A DNA stretch of 64,000 nucleotides from Phylloscopus collybita. Lineage: Eukaryota > Chordata > Aves > Passeriformes > Phylloscopidae. Below, one piece after another: positions 61,482 through 64,000 of this stretch. The stretch is from positions 5,518,001-5,582,000 of the forward strand of contig JAJNNQ010000006.1 in NCBI GenBank assembly GCA_027886175.1, given 5' to 3'. The notes below the pieces were generated by a model. The model did not search any database. It saw nothing but the letters and a program-made list of their open reading frames with translations, and was not told the origin of the DNA. Numbering within the stretch: position 1 is the first letter of the stretch; each line of letters opens with the position of its first letter. The position numbers were made by a program, and so were the translations under genes.

Positions 61482-64000
61482 CTGGAGAAGAAGAGATGGA
61501 AATATGGCAGTCAGGTAATTAGATGTTTTTTTTTAATTCCTTCTCCTGTACCAGAAAACTATAGTTTTACTGCCTGAATGTTTCACCTTTTAATAAATTA
61601 ATTTCCTGAAATGCTTTTCAATAATAATGTACAGGAAATGGTGATTTATAGGTAAATATAATTAAAACCACAATAAGATTTCAGCAGGTAATATTGCTAA
61701 TGTTTAAAGATAAGGACACATACTTTTTTTCAATAGCATTTGGCAAAATTACTTTGTACAAAATGCTGTTTCTAAAACATATATGGCAAAGTGGTTTTTA
61801 AATACTCATATCTGTCTAAATTTTGGGTTCACACTATTTCAAAAATAAAATATCAGATGAAGCCTGTCTTAAAAACAATAGAGTTTACCATTTAGGACTT
61901 GTGACAATTACCTTTTTCCTATATATCTTGCTTATTTATATAAAAGAGAAATTGAAGTTAAATACAGCTTTTATAATTTCTATTTCTTGTCTTAAAGACA
62001 GAAAATGGAAAGAAAAATCAATCACAAATGTCAGCAGTGTCTTTTGAGATATATGTTGTTAATATTACAGAAGCTGTAATTTAGAAGCATACAATTTAAG
62101 TGCAGATTGCCTGATTTACTTTACTGACTCCCTGATCTAGTTTAGTTGAACATTGAATTTAAATAGAGGTGCTTGAAGTCAGGAGGGACTTATGTATGTG
62201 CTTATACGCTGTGCTGAATCAACATCCCATTGCAGCAAATCACAAGTACAGTATGTTTAACAAGCGTAACACGGCAAGCATATTTATCTGTTCATAACAA
62301 AGCCAAAAATGACACCTTCTCTTTGCATTTCTGTGAGTTAGCAAGAAGCAGCAGGGAGGAATAACCTTACTTTTCCTTATCTACTTTACCTTAGAAATAA
62401 TTATTTAGCATACCAAACCAAGAGCAGAGTATATGTTTTGAAGTTGAAAGGAAAAGGTCCAAACTGGCATGCTTTAGCTGTTTGTTAACAGCTTTTCTCC
62501 TAATGAATTGCCCTGTTGCTCTGCATCACTCTGATTGCAGTGTAACAGCTTTCATTAGGCATTATAAATATGGCTTTGTGCCACATTATTTACATTCTTA
62601 GAGTAAATAGCTAGAACTTCACACTGTAATAAATCAGACTGTTTCTGCACTGGCTAAAAAATAATCTGGCAATGCCTAATATACAATTTTACCTTAAAAA
62701 ACCTAAAACACAAATATGAAACTTTTTGGGTTTTTAGGTTTTTTGGTACAATTTTACCACCAACATAATTCTACTATGGACAAAATTCTTGCCAGTAACA
62801 AGGCTAAGGGAATTGGAATTTCACTGTAATTGGACTTTTCAAAGTGGGCTTCTCTTCTGGTAGAACTGTCACAAGAAGAAACTGATATTTAAAGCTTAAA
62901 ATGTGATTATTGCTTGAAATGAACTCTCACTGTAAATATGCATAAAAATGAGCTTAAGAAAAATATGAATCACAAATATGAACGATAAATATTAATCAGT
63001 AATAGGATTGTTTTCATAATACACAACTACTTTCTAGATATTTTGGTAACATTTCATTCAAAAGCTTCATTTTCTTCTTTAACACTTCAGCATGTAAAAA
63101 AAAAAAGGAGGAAACAATACTGTTTGACGGTAGAGATTCTTTTAAAACAGTTTTTTATTAAACACATAATTTTACCCAGGTCAATTTCAAGTCAATGAAT
63201 TTCAGACATAACTGACCCCCTATGAATTCTAGTGAGTGATTTAGGTAGCAAGGTGAAAAATACTACAATTTTTTAATGCACCGTTTTTGGAAACCAAGCT
63301 GTTTCCCTTGAGTTGAAAAAATTTAAGGAACAGAACTCATCTCTACTTTGGACAACAACTATTACAGAGAATATTTTTTATTACTAACACTCTTGAAAGC
63401 CCTAATTTTGGTAGTACTAAAAAACTTAATGCCTGTTTCTAAGAAATATATTATTATTAAATACATATCAAAATTATGATGTCTACAGACATTTTATACA
63501 CATGCAGATATTATGCATGAATATACATTACATCCAGATTTCTTGATTCAACAGGGTTTAGTAAAACTATTAATGCCAATACAAGTTCTGTTAATCTACA
63601 CCAATACTTTGAAACAATGACTTTGCAAAATCCCAGCTATCAGCCTAAACTCAGTTGCAAAAAGGAGTTCACCTTTTAACTAATGTATTCTAAGAAAAAA
63701 GATTTATCAAGTGCATTACAAGGATTCAAAAACACTATTTGCGTATTATAATAGGAAAGAGTACAAAGACATGAAAAAAATGCCTATAAATGATGCTGAG
63801 TCAACAAAAAGGAAAATAAAATATAACAGTTCTTTATAAATTCATTTTTAACCTTCCTAAAGTAAGAAAGCAAACTTCTTTTGTTCAAATATAAAAATCA
63901 TCTCATTGAACAAAGAAGTTTTATTGTATTTAACATATTTCTCTCTGTCTATTTAAGTTTATATTAATCTTCTCAAATTCAGGTTGTATTCCATATCTCC
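61482..64000. other. AT-rich unique sequence, possibly intronic
   Basis: If the minus-strand exons are real, this is an upstream intron. Donor-like sites occur (for example complements near 61915, 63172 and 63668), but each leaves only tiny or stop-containing exons. A conserved-looking block lies at 62450-62600. Confidence 0.4.
62450..62600. promoter_or_regulatory. Candidate conserved non-coding element with paired TAAT sites
   Basis: The 9-base motif CCTAATGAA (62499-62507) recurs inverted as TTCATTAGG (62551-62559), 52 bases apart start to start, within a unique block containing 'gctctgcatcactctgattg' and 'cattataaatatggc'. Paired homeodomain cores in unique DNA are typical of developmental enhancers; this is inference from motifs. 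Confidence 0.28.

Noticed and set aside
1..64000. CRISPR arrays, operons, prokaryotic mobile systems
   Set aside because: No regularly spaced direct repeats, no tightly packed frames with ribosome binding sites, and clear vertebrate retroelements throughout.

Overview
The window looks like avian chromosomal DNA, most likely from a songbird. It is AT-rich and non-operonic, with no bacterial signatures. It carries at least nine scattered CR1 LINE fragments ending in the avian tail (tandem ATTCTATG-type units) and several endogenous-retrovirus LTRs of types I recognise from passerine genomes. Repeat names are from memory of the consensus sequences; no library search was possible.

Layout. 1-38 kb has no convincing gene. 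It is unique AT-rich DNA interrupted by a long rearranged CR1 copy (1520-2553), further CR1 pieces at 5.4, 9.3, 15.3, 19.6 and 27.2 kb, and two solo LTRs (6617-7426 minus strand; 8063-8656 plus strand), each with a 5-bp target-site duplication. Between the repeats are several blocks with homeodomain-like TAAT clusters or retained CpGs that look like conserved non-coding DNA. 38.9-64 kb holds the only plausible coding material, all of it short exon-like segments inside long non-coding DNA. On the minus strand there is an exon pair at 61420-61481 and 58702-58823 that joins in phase, and a candidate terminal exon at 38921-39177 with the same entry phase. On the plus strand there is a weaker three-exon chain at 40034-43425. 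I recognise none of the encoded peptides, so no gene symbol is given. The same half holds a solo LTR nested in a CR1 tail (47290-47927), an older LTR fragment (51037-51350), a solo LTR with a perfect 6-bp duplication (55395-55973) and a plus-strand CR1 (60494-60914).

How it fits together. The simplest reading is an intergenic region in the left half and the 3' part of one or two long-intron genes in the right half, seeded with ordinary avian retroelements. I see no rRNA, tRNA, CRISPR array, intact transposon or operon, and no internal retroviral genes. Most long open frames are chance: the longest (19204-19764) ends inside a CR1 tail. The exon models rest only on splice-site grammar, phase and codon composition, and need transcript or cross-species evidence.
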